Source of the DNA: Gammaproteobacteria bacterium | Lineage (GTDB): Bacteria > Pseudomonadota > Gammaproteobacteria > SZUA-21 | DNA: 50,985 nucleotides | Reading direction: 5' to 3' | Assembly (NCBI GenBank): GCA_003233345.1 | Contig: QILK01000265.1 | Location: forward strand, 1-50,985 | Translations under genes and position numbers: made by a program | In this document: piece by piece, positions 8,065-16,400 of the stretch | Numbering within the stretch: the stretch's first letter is position 1 | Layout: each line of letters begins with the position of its first letter | The notes under the pieces: model-generated | What the model was told of the DNA's origin: nothing | Databases searched by the model: none | The model's input: only the letters and a program-made list of their open reading frames with translations

Positions 8065-8804
8065 TAATGTAAAGAACTAATGTCAATTATATGAAGAATT
8101 TAGTACCATTTGTAAAAAGTTTAGGGGATAAGGGGTGTGGCACGTTTCTTTTTAGCTTCTCATTATAGAGAAGAAGCGGCGGTAATAAATTACGGTAAAG
8201 TTCGACTGCAAAAATGCAGGCTTGGACCTCCGCTGCGCTACGGCCACTTCCCTCAGCGTTAGAGCGTCAAGTTTAATCTTAATATATCTTACAGGGTGAA
8301 AGTCCTTGTCGGGAAAGATCTAACCAATCCCCCGTATTGAGTGTTGCGCCTGTGGAGGAGGAGACGAATCCGAACGAGACAGGTGAAGCGTACACAGAGA
8401 ATTGTACAGGCTGTAGGGAATCCGCAGTTCCTGAAAACTGGCATAGCAGACAGCTTCGAAATCAAAACTTGAAGTCGATGAGGAGATTAACGCCTACCGA
8501 AATCGAAACAGAAGCATCCGAGTTGGTAAGGATGTGAAGGGCTTCCGGAGTCAAAAGGTTGTGGCATGTACAAAGAGATACATTTGAGAACTTGAGAGAT
8601 CCATCCAGGCCCTTGTGAGAAATTAATGGAGAGAACTGAAATGCTAGAGGCACAAAACATCAAAGTGGAAACGGAACTGCGCTGGTGCTCAAGATTAATT
8701 TCCTATTGCAGGGAAAGTTATAAAGCCCGTGACAGGGAAACTAACCGTTGGTTGGATGGAAGTCGGATCAAGCATAGTACTCTGAGGTTGGGAAAGCCAA
8801 CTGC

Positions 8805-10172
8805 ATGGGAAAGGTCTTGACGGAAGTACGTAGCACGCAAAGGAATCTCATCCCCAACGCAGAAGATTGGGAATACCATGAGCTCCCCTCACTGCGTGGA
8901 ATAGCCAGAAAAGCAAAACAGCAACCAGGGTATCGCTTTCGAGATTTGTCACGATGTCTGAATGAAACACACCTGAAGCATGCCTTTAGCAGAATGAATA
9001 AAAAGGCAGCATCAGGAGTGGATAAAGTCAGCTATACTGATTATCAAAAACACTTTGATGAAAATGTAGCAGACTTAATCGGGCGATTAAAAAGACAAAG
9101 TTACAAAGCAAGACTGGTTAAAAGGAAACACATCCCCAAAGCCCCCAGGAAAACAAGACCCCTTGGACTGCCCGTACTAGAAGATAAACTGCTCCAAACT
9201 GCGGGCTCTGATTTATTAAGTGCGATTTATGAGCAAGATTTTTATGATTTTAGTTATGGCTACCGGCCAAAACGAAGCGCGCGCCAAGCAGCAGATGATC
9301 TCACGGTCAGAATGCAATATGGTCGCTTTGGATATGTTGTAGAAGCCGATATCCAAGGATTTTTCAATCATATCGATCATGAAATTCTACTTGAATTTAT
9401 CGTACGCAGAGTCGATGATAAACGTTTTATCCGTTTATTATCAAAATGGTTAAAGGCAGGAATACTTGAAGAAGATGGCAGAATAAACTACCCCCAACAG
9501 GGAACACCGCAAGGAGGTAGTATCTCGCCGATCTTGGCCAACATCTATCTGCACTACGTCATTGATGACTGGTTTGAAACAATGGTAAAGCCAAACTGTC
9601 AAGGTGAGGCAATACTGTGTCGATATGCAGATGATTTTGTTTGTGCCTTCCAGTATTCGCGAGATGCAAAACGGTTTTATAAAGTGCTGCCAAAAAGATT
9701 AAAGAAATACAATCTCCAGGTAGCAGCTAAGAAAACGAATTGCATCCGATTTAGTCGGTTTCAACCAAGCCTTAAGAATCGATTTACCTTTTTGAGTTTT
9801 GAATTCTATTGGGATACAGACAAAAAAGGGAAACCGCGATTGTTCAGGCGAACCGCAAGGAAGCGGCTGCAATCAAGTAAGAATGATTACAGTCACTACA
9901 TCAAGAAGTCACGGCACATGAAAACGCCATTATTGATTGATAAGCTTAACCAAAAGCTTCGAGGCTACTTTAATTATTTCGGGGTGATTGGTAATCTTGA
10001 CGATTTATATAAGGTCTACTCACATGTTGTGGGCATGTTGTATAAATGGTTGAATCGTCGAAGTGGGCGAAAGAGCATGACCTGGGCTAAACTGAAACGT
10101 TTGTTATCATTCCATTCATTAGTTCGACCAGAATGTAAAGTGATAGTGAGCAGGAATAAGGTATGGTGGTGA
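8805..10172 (+). CDS. ltrA: Group II intron reverse transcriptase/maturase
   Basis: 455 residues, LtrA-like. RT domain motifs in order: 'KRKHIPKAPRKTRPLGLP' (RT2), 'FYDFSYGYRPKRSARQA' (RT2a), 'VVEADIQGFFNHIDH' (RT3), 'QQGTPQGGSISPILANIYLH' (RT4) and the catalytic YADD at 274-277 (RT5). The maturase X domain follows ('KLNQKLRGYFNYFGV', about 385-400). No HNH endonuclease follows; the protein ends shortly after the X domain. It would splice the intron RNA and reverse-transcribe it at new sites. All catalytic aspartates are present, so it looks functional. The ATG lies inside intron RNA structure, as is usual, and no strong ribosome site is visible. Confidence 0.95.
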   Translation: MGKVLTEVRSTQRNLIPNAEDWEYHELPSLRGIARKAKQQPGYRFRDLSRCLNETHLKHAFSRMNKKAASGVDKVSYTDYQKHFDENVADLIGRLKRQSYKARLVKRKHIPKAPRKTRPLGLPVLEDKLLQTAGSDLLSAIYEQDFYDFSYGYRPKRSARQAADDLTVRMQYGRFGYVVEADIQGFFNHIDHEILLEFIVRRVDDKRFIRLLSKWLKAGILEEDGRINYPQQGTPQGGSISPILANIYLHYVIDDWFETMVKPNCQGEAILCRYADDFVCAFQYSRDAKRFYKVLPKRLKKYNLQVAAKKTNCIRFSRFQPSLKNRFTFLSFEFYWDTDKKGKPRLFRRTARKRLQSSKNDYSHYIKKSRHMKTPLLIDKLNQKLRGYFNYFGVIGNLDDLYKVYSHVVGMLYKWLNRRSGRKSMTWAKLKRLLSFHSLVRPECKVIVSRNKVWW

Positions 10173-10214
10173 AATACAAAGGAGCTTTGCACTGCGTAAG
10201 CGAGTACAACCGAG

Positions 10215-10249
10215 GAGCCGGATGCGGGAAAACTGCACGTCCGGATCTG
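10215..10249 (+). ncRNA. Group II intron catalytic domain V
   Basis: The sequence begins gagccggatgcggg and ends ccggatctg. It folds into the 34-35 nt two-part hairpin that is the most conserved piece of group II introns, with a GAAA-type tip. It follows the RT gene by about 40 bases, exactly where domain V belongs. Confidence 0.85.
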
Positions 10250-10313
10250 TATGGGGGGCTTTATGTAAATGAAGTTCCTACCATGACTTTTATTTAATCA
10301 CTTATTGACTGTG

Positions 10314-11084
10314 CTAGCGTCTAACAAAATCAACGAGAGTTGTGATGTTACGACCTATGGTTATTGGTCCCGCATCTAGATTCTCAGCAGGTAAGTCTAG
10401 TCTGTTTACCCAGACGGTAGGATATCCAAACCAGCTTGCACCAACGGCATCCCATGCACCAAAAGCAGCAAAGGCAATATTCTGTTTTGGTAGTTTAAAA
10501 GCATCGACACCCATTTGGTAAGCACGAGGGTCTGGTTTAAATGCATTAACATTGTCTGTGGTAAGATAGAATTCAAATGCATCTTCAATGCCTGCATTTT
10601 TGGTATTGATGCGAAGCATTTTTTCGGTCAAATTTGATAAAAACGCAATGCGGATGCCTTGATCTTTAAATGCTTGTAAGGCTTTGCTGATATCGGGCCA
10701 AGGTTTTAATTGTAGCCAAATACCGATTAATTGGTCTCGTTTATCTGCCTTTAATTCTACTTTAAACTGGGTAGCAGTATAGGCAAGGGCATCGCCGATT
10801 ATCGCGTAAAAATTTTTATACCGTGCTCCATTCGTTCGTAACCAAGTATATGCGAATATTTTATTAAACCAAGCCTTACTAAAAGCCTTACCTTGTTTAG
10901 GATATAGAGTGTTTACTAAACCAAAAATTGGTCTGGGATCAAATATCGGAAATCCATCAAAAGCGATGGCTTTGATGTTAGTTTTTGTGGTTTTGGCCAG
11001 AGCTGTATTGATAAGGGGGTTAGATAGAGTCAGCCCAAACGTTGTGACACCTGCGGTTATCGACAGAAATTGCCTGCGGTTCAT
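10314..11084 (-). CDS. Tat-exported haloacid dehalogenase-like hydrolase
   Basis: 256 residues. The N-terminus 'MNRRQFLSITAG' is a twin-arginine signal followed by a hydrophobic stretch and an Ala-x-Ala-like cleavage region near residue 30. The remainder matches HAD type II (2-haloacid dehalogenase-like) proteins. Motif I is 'AFDGF' with nucleophile D43; the usual second motif 'YGTLFD' has become 'FPIFD'. Motif II is 'LSNLTEKM', motif III is the lysine in 'AFKPDPRAY', and motif IV is replaced by 'FGAWDAVGASWFGYPTVWVN'. It would act in the periplasm on an unknown substrate. A true L-2-haloacid dehalogenase role is uncertain. GGAG lies seven bases before the ATG. It is convergent with the intron. 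Confidence 0.85.
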   Translation of the reverse strand: MNRRQFLSITAGVTTFGLTLSNPLINTALAKTTKTNIKAIAFDGFPIFDPRPIFGLVNTLYPKQGKAFSKAWFNKIFAYTWLRTNGARYKNFYAIIGDALAYTATQFKVELKADKRDQLIGIWLQLKPWPDISKALQAFKDQGIRIAFLSNLTEKMLRINTKNAGIEDAFEFYLTTDNVNAFKPDPRAYQMGVDAFKLPKQNIAFAAFGAWDAVGASWFGYPTVWVNRLDLPAENLDAGPITIGRNITTLVDFVRR

Positions 11085-11338
11085 ATTAAGTCTCCAAGCT
11101 GGTAAGCTATATTATAACCTTATGACATTATGGGCTATGTAAAGTTCCGATGTAATAAAGGTGCTATATCCCTTACCCCACAATTTTTTACATTTTCTAT
11201 CGGTAAACGTTGTAATTTAAATTTACTTAAAGATATTACCTTGAGTTATTGATCAACATCGCGGGCATATCATTGATTTAGGCGGGTGGTGTTCATGCTA
11301 CAATGGCCTCACCAAGTAGATTCAACTAAGGAAACGTG

Positions 11339-11827
11339 ATGGAGTACAATTTAGCTCAAGTGAATGTGGCCAAGATGAATGCGGAAATTGAAGATCCAAT
11401 AATGTCAGGGTTTGTTCAGCGGCTAGAAGAAATAAACGCATTGGCCGATCTCAGCAAAGGGTTTGTGTGGCGTTTTGAGACAGATGAAGGTAATGCTATC
11501 TATTTGCGGCCTTTCGACGACACACGGATTTTGTTCAATATGTCTGTGTGGGAAACGGTGGATGATCTAAGAAATTATGTTTATGCATCAAAACACCTTG
11601 AGCTTCTAAAATCCAAAAATGATTGGTTCACGAAACTAAGCGAGGCATATCTAGCATTATGGTGGGTTGAGAAAGGGCGCATACCCTCGGTAGAAGAGGC
11701 ACTAGAAAAGCTCGACCTCATAAAAATGAGCGGCTCATCACCGGAGGCGTTCACTTTTTCGAAGCCTTACCCTAAGCCCAACAGGGCGCTTCAGCCGACG
11801 CCAAAAAGCAGCGTGGCTGAGCTTTAA
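11339..11827 (+). CDS. DUF3291 family protein, gene-cassette type
   Basis: 162 residues from the ATG at 11339, preceded by AAGGAAAC. A GTG three bases earlier is less likely. Residues 5-145 match DUF3291, a ferredoxin-like (antibiotic-monooxygenase-like) fold: 'LAQVNVAKM', 'FVWRFETDEGNA', 'NMSVWETVDDLRNYVY' and 'LWWVEKGRIPSVEEALEKL'. The function of the family is unknown. The last 14 residues ('RALQPTPKSSVAEL') are not part of the domain. They are encoded by an attC-like recombination site that contains the stop codon, a pattern typical of integron gene cassettes. No integrase is present in the window. Confidence 0.85.
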   Translation: MEYNLAQVNVAKMNAEIEDPIMSGFVQRLEEINALADLSKGFVWRFETDEGNAIYLRPFDDTRILFNMSVWETVDDLRNYVYASKHLELLKSKNDWFTKLSEAYLALWWVEKGRIPSVEEALEKLDLIKMSGSSPEAFTFSKPYPKPNRALQPTPKSSVAEL

Positions 11828-11835
11828 CGTTATGC
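11776..11835 (+). repeat. attC-like cassette recombination site
   Basis: The 60-bp site starts with GCCCAAC, a perfect RYYYAAC R'' box, and ends with GTTATGC, a near GTTRRRY R' box. Between them lie the imperfect inverted arms CAGCCGACGC and GCGTGGCTG around a short A-rich loop. It overlaps the 3' end and stop codon of the DUF3291 gene, the normal position for attC. The second arm contains 'gctttaacgttatgc', a common form of the attC end. Confidence 0.7.
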
Positions 11836-11849
11836 CCTAAAAACAAATT

Positions 11850-11939
11850 ATGGAAATACGTGAGTATCTATCTAATGACAAGCAAAAATGGCATTGGGGC
11901 ATTGGATCCGACCCTGTACTTCTGCTTTATAACAAATAA
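11850..11939 (+). other. Short ORF, possible truncated next cassette gene
   Basis: A 29-codon reading frame opens 15 bases after the attC-like site. It starts 'MEIREYLSNDKQKWHWGIGS' and stops at TAA 11937-11939. Position right behind an attC site is where the next cassette gene would begin. The product is not recognised and is probably the start of a lost gene. Nothing else is seen from 11940 to 12085, a very AT-rich spacer. Confidence 0.3.
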
Positions 11940-12100
11940 AAATATTTCAATTATTTGATTAACTTTTAGTAATCAATACTGTCAACATATACCTGCAAAT
12001 GATCTAGTGACTTAAAAATTGTATTAAAAGTTAATTATTAGCTCAAAATAGTGTATTGTTACTTGGCTAATAATACCAAATTATTAAACAGGTGAATCAC

Positions 12101-12613
12101 ATGAAGTTAATCAATCTATCAACACTACTACTAGCAGGATGTGTATTTTCAACAATGACTGCTGCGAAAAAAACATCCAGTGAACATACGATAAAAACGG
12201 TAGAAATAACCCGCTTATCGTTAGACAAGGCAACCGAACTGGCGAGGGCCGCAATAGTAGCTTGTCGCAAAAAAGGTATACAAGTTGCTGCATCTGTCGT
12301 CGATAGGAACGGGATCGTCCAAGTCACCTTACGCGATACCCTGGCAGCACCTTTAACACTAAAGATCAGTGTTGAAAAAGCCTATACCGCAGCAAATTTT
12401 AATGTCGCGACCAGTGCGCTGACAAGACAATCCAAGTCACCCTTGGCACAGGTCGATGGGTTAATGATGTCATCTGGCGCGGTAACCATCAAAGTCGGTG
12501 GTAAATTATTGGGAGCCATCGGCGTTAGTGGTGCACCTAGCGGTAGCACCGACGAAGAATGCGCGAAAGCTGGCATAAAAAAACTAGTTTCTGATCTGGA
12601 GTTGGATATATAA
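12101..12613 (+). CDS. Secreted GlcG/HbpS-like protein (DUF336)
   Basis: 170 residues. A signal peptide ('MKLINLSTLLLAGCVFSTMTAA') is followed by a GlcG/HbpS domain from residue 38: 'LSLDKATELARAAIVACRKK', 'AASVVDRNGIVQVTLRDT', 'SVEKAYTAANF' and the closing glycine-rich 'GAIGVSGAPSGSTDEECA'. HbpS proteins bind haem or degrade small molecules outside the cytoplasm; the haem-coordinating threonine cannot be assigned here. LAGC at residues 14-17 could also be read as a lipobox, so a lipoprotein is possible. The ATG at 12101 was preferred over the upstream GTG (12092) because AGGTGA lies five bases before it. Confidence 0.88.
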   Translation: MKLINLSTLLLAGCVFSTMTAAKKTSSEHTIKTVEITRLSLDKATELARAAIVACRKKGIQVAASVVDRNGIVQVTLRDTLAAPLTLKISVEKAYTAANFNVATSALTRQSKSPLAQVDGLMMSSGAVTIKVGGKLLGAIGVSGAPSGSTDEECAKAGIKKLVSDLELDI

Positions 12614-12683
12614 AAACAGTTGCAAACGCCTGAATGGGATCGTACTTGTATTGTTGATTCTGGATTATGTGAAAAAAAACAGA

Positions 12684-13004
12684 TCACCCGGTTTTAGAAA
12701 GTTTCAACTGTGGTGTAAAAGGTTGCGGTGTATCCAGCTCAAATCTTTGTGCGTAGTTAACACCTATTTCTTTAAGCTTGGCAAAAGTCTCCTTGTTTTC
12801 CACACATTTGGCAACCGTCTTTTTACCCATTGATTGATTGCGCAACCAGATTCAAGCCTTCCACAATTGCCATTTCTACCTGACCACTCAAAATATTCCT
12901 GATCAAAGTCCCATCGAGTTTAACACAGTCCACTGGCAAGCTTTGCAAATAATTAAAACTGGTCGAAGCAACACCATAACTATCCAGTGCAAACTTGACC
13001 CCAG
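12684..13004 (-). pseudogene. EAL-domain (c-di-GMP phosphodiesterase) remnant, frameshifted
   Basis: The minus strand reads 'GVKFALDSYGVASTSFNYLQ', 'LPVDCVKLDG', then in another frame 'GKKTVAKCVENKETFAKLKE', 'IGVNYAQRF' and 'TPQPF'. These are the last third of an EAL domain, including the D-(F/Y)-G loop 6 region and the KxxxE-like end. The frames are separated by a run of three ATTG units at 12829-12840. Removing one 4-bp unit restores 'AQSMGKKTVA', the normal sequence. All upstream EAL motifs are missing; homology stops at about 13004 next to IS66-like sequence. The product cannot be functional. Confidence 0.8.
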
Positions 13005-13051
13005 GTCATGAACAGAATTGATAAACGATACAGAGCTATTTTTTATTCAGA

Positions 13052-13318
13052 GTGGATCATTTTCAGCTACATACAGAGGTTATGCACTTACTAGCACAAG
13101 CCTTAAGAAAGGACAGCAGAGAGATCTGGTTTAGCCGTGTCGAAGATTGGCAGAGAAAAGGACTAACGCAAGCCGAGTACTGTCGCCAACAGGGTCTCAA
13201 ACCCTCGAGTTTTTACAATTGGCTGGCAAAATACCGTCAAACACAAGGCCATATCGTTGCCTACAGCGCCATTTTCGTTTTCACATTTTATACTTTGTGC
13301 GATGATTACACTCATTAA
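13052..13318 (+). pseudogene. IS66 TnpA-like accessory protein remnant
   Basis: Residues 20-65 ('WFSRVEDWQRKGLTQAEYCR', 'QQGLKPSSFYNWLAKYR') match the small HTH accessory protein TnpA of IS66-family elements. The last 20 residues depart from the family, and no TnpB or TnpC follows. It marks the left border of the five-gene operon that begins 180 bases downstream. A separate IS66 TnpC tail remains at 29741-29930, so IS66 elements were once active in this chromosome. The sequence from 13319 to 13498 is an AT-rich leader that probably carries the operon promoter; no clean -35/-10 pair was identified. Confidence 0.7.
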
Positions 13319-13498
13319 TCCCATGTATTAAATTTCATGTGCCCGATTCGTCATGTTATTTCTTAGTTAGAAAAATTGGATATATTGTCAGCAACGCTAT
13401 TTTTAAGGGATTTCCTAAATGTCGGAAAAATTGATAGAATAACCGGAATTTCAATGGTCCCACTAGTGATTGTGGTTTAAATTTAATGGATAATCAGT

Positions 13499-16400
13499 AT
13501 GTTAAATAATTTACAAAATCTATTTTCTAATACAAAGCTAGAAAACTCGAGCAAAATTTCCAAATCTCTTTTAAAGCTAATTGCTCAATATTTATCGTTG
13601 TTAAAAAAAACTAATCCAAGCTGGTATCAACAGGCTTTAATCTACGTAGTTGATGGAAGTGATAGTAAAATTTTGGCGACCTTTTCTAAAACAGAAAAAG
13701 CCGGGCAGGCCCTTTTTCTTGAAGGTTGTGATCACCATATTGATTATGAAAAAGAGGGTGATTGGGAGCGAGCAGATAAAATTACAGTTAATAAGTTAAA
13801 TTTTATTCAAAAAATGGAAAAAGCGCCCTTAGTAGTTTTATTGCGCTTAGCAGAATTGTTTGAGTCTGCTGCAAGAAAAGAGAGGGAAAAGCCATCGAAT
13901 TTTCTTAAAAAATTAAAAGCGCCTATATGGTTTCAGGCTCTTACTATTGAGAATTCATCTGGTTTAATGTTTTTGGACGAGGAGGGTTGTTCCTATTCTA
14001 TATTCATATACGAACGTCTCCTTGAATTGGATGAGGCTGACCCGTCGATTCCAGCACGTGCGTTGTTATTGATAGATGATAATGATTGGGAAGAGTATCA
14101 GATAAGAACTGCAATGGGAAACTGTCGTGATATTAAAAACTATTTGGAAAAATATCCTTTGGTAGTTCGAGAAGCATTGCAATCGAAATTCGGAATAAAA
14201 ATTCAGGCGATTAATCTATTAGAGAAACATCAGATCGATGCTACACCGTATATTGATTTATTGCTTGATGCAGCGGTTGGTACGGCAAAAACAGTCCGTC
14301 AGGTGACAGAGCCGATGGTGATGTCGATAGGAAAAAAAGCGGTGGAATTGTTGCAGTCAATTGCAATCGAGGGTTCACCTGGAGAAAGAGGTCATGCGAT
14401 CAGGTTACTTTGGAATATTCAGGGCGATAAGGTAAAAGCATTTTTAGAGAAACGCAAAGCAGAAGATAAATCTAATAAAGTTAAACAAATCATAGAGCGC
14501 TTATTTGAGACCACGCCATCCGCTGTTTCAGGTGACTCTGAAGATAAAAAATATGCGCAACTGCTCAAGACATTAGAGCCAATAGAAAAAGGTTCAATTG
14601 ACGATCCACTGAACACGGAATTTATCGATAGACTAAAAGAGATTCTTAAAAAATTTGAAAAGAAAGCTCAGCAAAGGTATGAAAAAGAAAAAAAGCGTGA
14701 CCCAGAATGCGAATACTTAGAAAAACCTGATAAATTGAATTATAAACACCTGGATAAATTTCAGTATTTTTTAGTCAACTATAAATACCAACCGAAAGAA
14801 AAAATTATTGAGTTTTCATTACCCTGTTATCGGGGTTTGGAAATTGAATCAGATTTTAAAAAATTAATTGAATCCATTCAATTGACGCCAATTCAATTCA
14901 TCCGCTTAATGATCGCGTTAGGTCTAATTTCAATTGATGAAAAAGACAGTAATCAATGTAATTTTTATTATCGTTTGGCTCTCTACTTGAGCGCTTATCG
15001 ACGCTGTTATGCGCCTAAAATGGGTTTAAGCGAGTTTGCGGTATATCTCGAACAAATCGGACTTGATCCCGAATCGGTGGGGCAGGAGCGTTTAAGCTGG
15101 GGGTTTCGAAGTTCTGGTTTTGATCTGGAGCCTGAATTAGTTTGGCCTTATTTTGTCCGATATCAAGATGTCCTCAAACGGGAGTTAAACGTAATTCCAG
15201 GTTCGAAAAATACTAACGAGTGGGATGACGATGACAGAAAAATAGAAGCATTTAAAATATTGGCAATGTTTCCGGTTTTACCTTCTATCTATGAAAGTAA
15301 ATGCTGGGAAGAGTCGCTGTCAGAAACCAAACGTTTTCGATTATTAGCTCAAGATGCCTTGCATACTGTTGCCGATAAGAATCAAATTATTATTAAAGCA
15401 CTTGGCGACGGAAAACAAGCTATCCGGGTGGCAGCGGCTGAGTGGTTGGGTAGACTAGAAGCAATCGAGGCAATAGAACCTTTACAAGTAGCTTTTGAAA
15501 CGGAAAAACAGGATTTTGTCAAAGGCGTTTTCCTTAAGAGCCTGGAAGTACTAGGTGCGGATATCAATCACTATATTGACCGAGAAAAATTACTCAAGGA
15601 ATCGATAGCGGGACTAAAAAAGGCACTACCAAAAGGGCTAAGCTGGTTTCAAATTGACCTATTACCAAAAATACACTGGCAGGATACTAATAAAATTGTA
15701 GATCCGAAAATTATTCAGTGGTTGATTATACAAAACTGTAAATTCAAGACCCCTGAGCCAGGTGCTTTGTTATTACAATACGGTCAAATGTTTAAAACAC
15801 AAGATCGATATTCGCTGGGCAAGTATATTTTTGATGCATGGATCAGTCACGATACACGTCGCCCAAGTGAAACTGATGTCGCTGATCAATGTCGACAAGA
15901 TGCAAAACAGTATGCAAAGTATTATGAAGAGCCGGAAGACAAGCTTTATCAAATGTTTCTAAAAAATGCATTGAACCAATGTATTGGTTCCGCTATTGGT
16001 GAAAAAGGACTCCTGGCGGTTGTGGCTGCTTGTGCAAACCCTGAAATTGTGGGCGATGTTGAAAGTTATATACGCTATTGGTATGGACAGCGAACAGCGC
16101 AATGTAAAGCATTGTTGACGATGTTGTCCTGGATAGATGATTCCAGCGCAATTCAAGTACTATTATCTATTGCGACCCGGTTTCGCACGGCAAGTATTCG
16201 TAACGAGGCAGATGTCTTGTCAAAAAAACTGGCAGAAAGAAGAAACTGGACAATAGCTGAATTGGCAGACCGTACCATACCGGTCGCAGGTTTTGATCAG
16301 AAATCAGATGCTAGTCCAGTGCAATTAATTGACTATGGGGAACGGCAGTTTACTGTCACCTTAGACGATCATTTAAATTCAATTATTACCAATCCAGAAG

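Larger units (their letters stand above)
8245..10282 (+). mobile_element. Group II intron with intron-encoded reverse transcriptase
   Basis: The element has the characteristic domain I stretch 'acagggtgaaagtcc' near 8290, a long structured non-coding region to about 8800, the RT gene in the domain IV position, and a typical domain V hairpin at 10215-10249 followed by a domain VI-like hairpin ending near 'cctacc' (10277-10282). The 3' end is fairly well placed. The 5' end is not; it is probably 40-60 bases before the gtgaaagtcc motif. The RT lacks an HNH endonuclease, which is common for introns that insert into single-stranded DNA near terminators or attC-like sites. A sequence resembling one half of an attC site (near 8215-8270, 'cagcgttagagc') lies just upstream. 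Confidence 0.85.

Noticed and set aside
8337-8820. Short plus-strand frames in front of the intron RT gene
   Set aside because: They lie in the structured RNA of the group II intron (domains I-III), have no recognisable product and no ribosome sites.
10314-11084. Calling the Tat-exported HAD protein a true L-2-haloacid dehalogenase
   Set aside because: The motif I sequence and motif IV differ from characterised dehalogenases, so only the superfamily is claimed.
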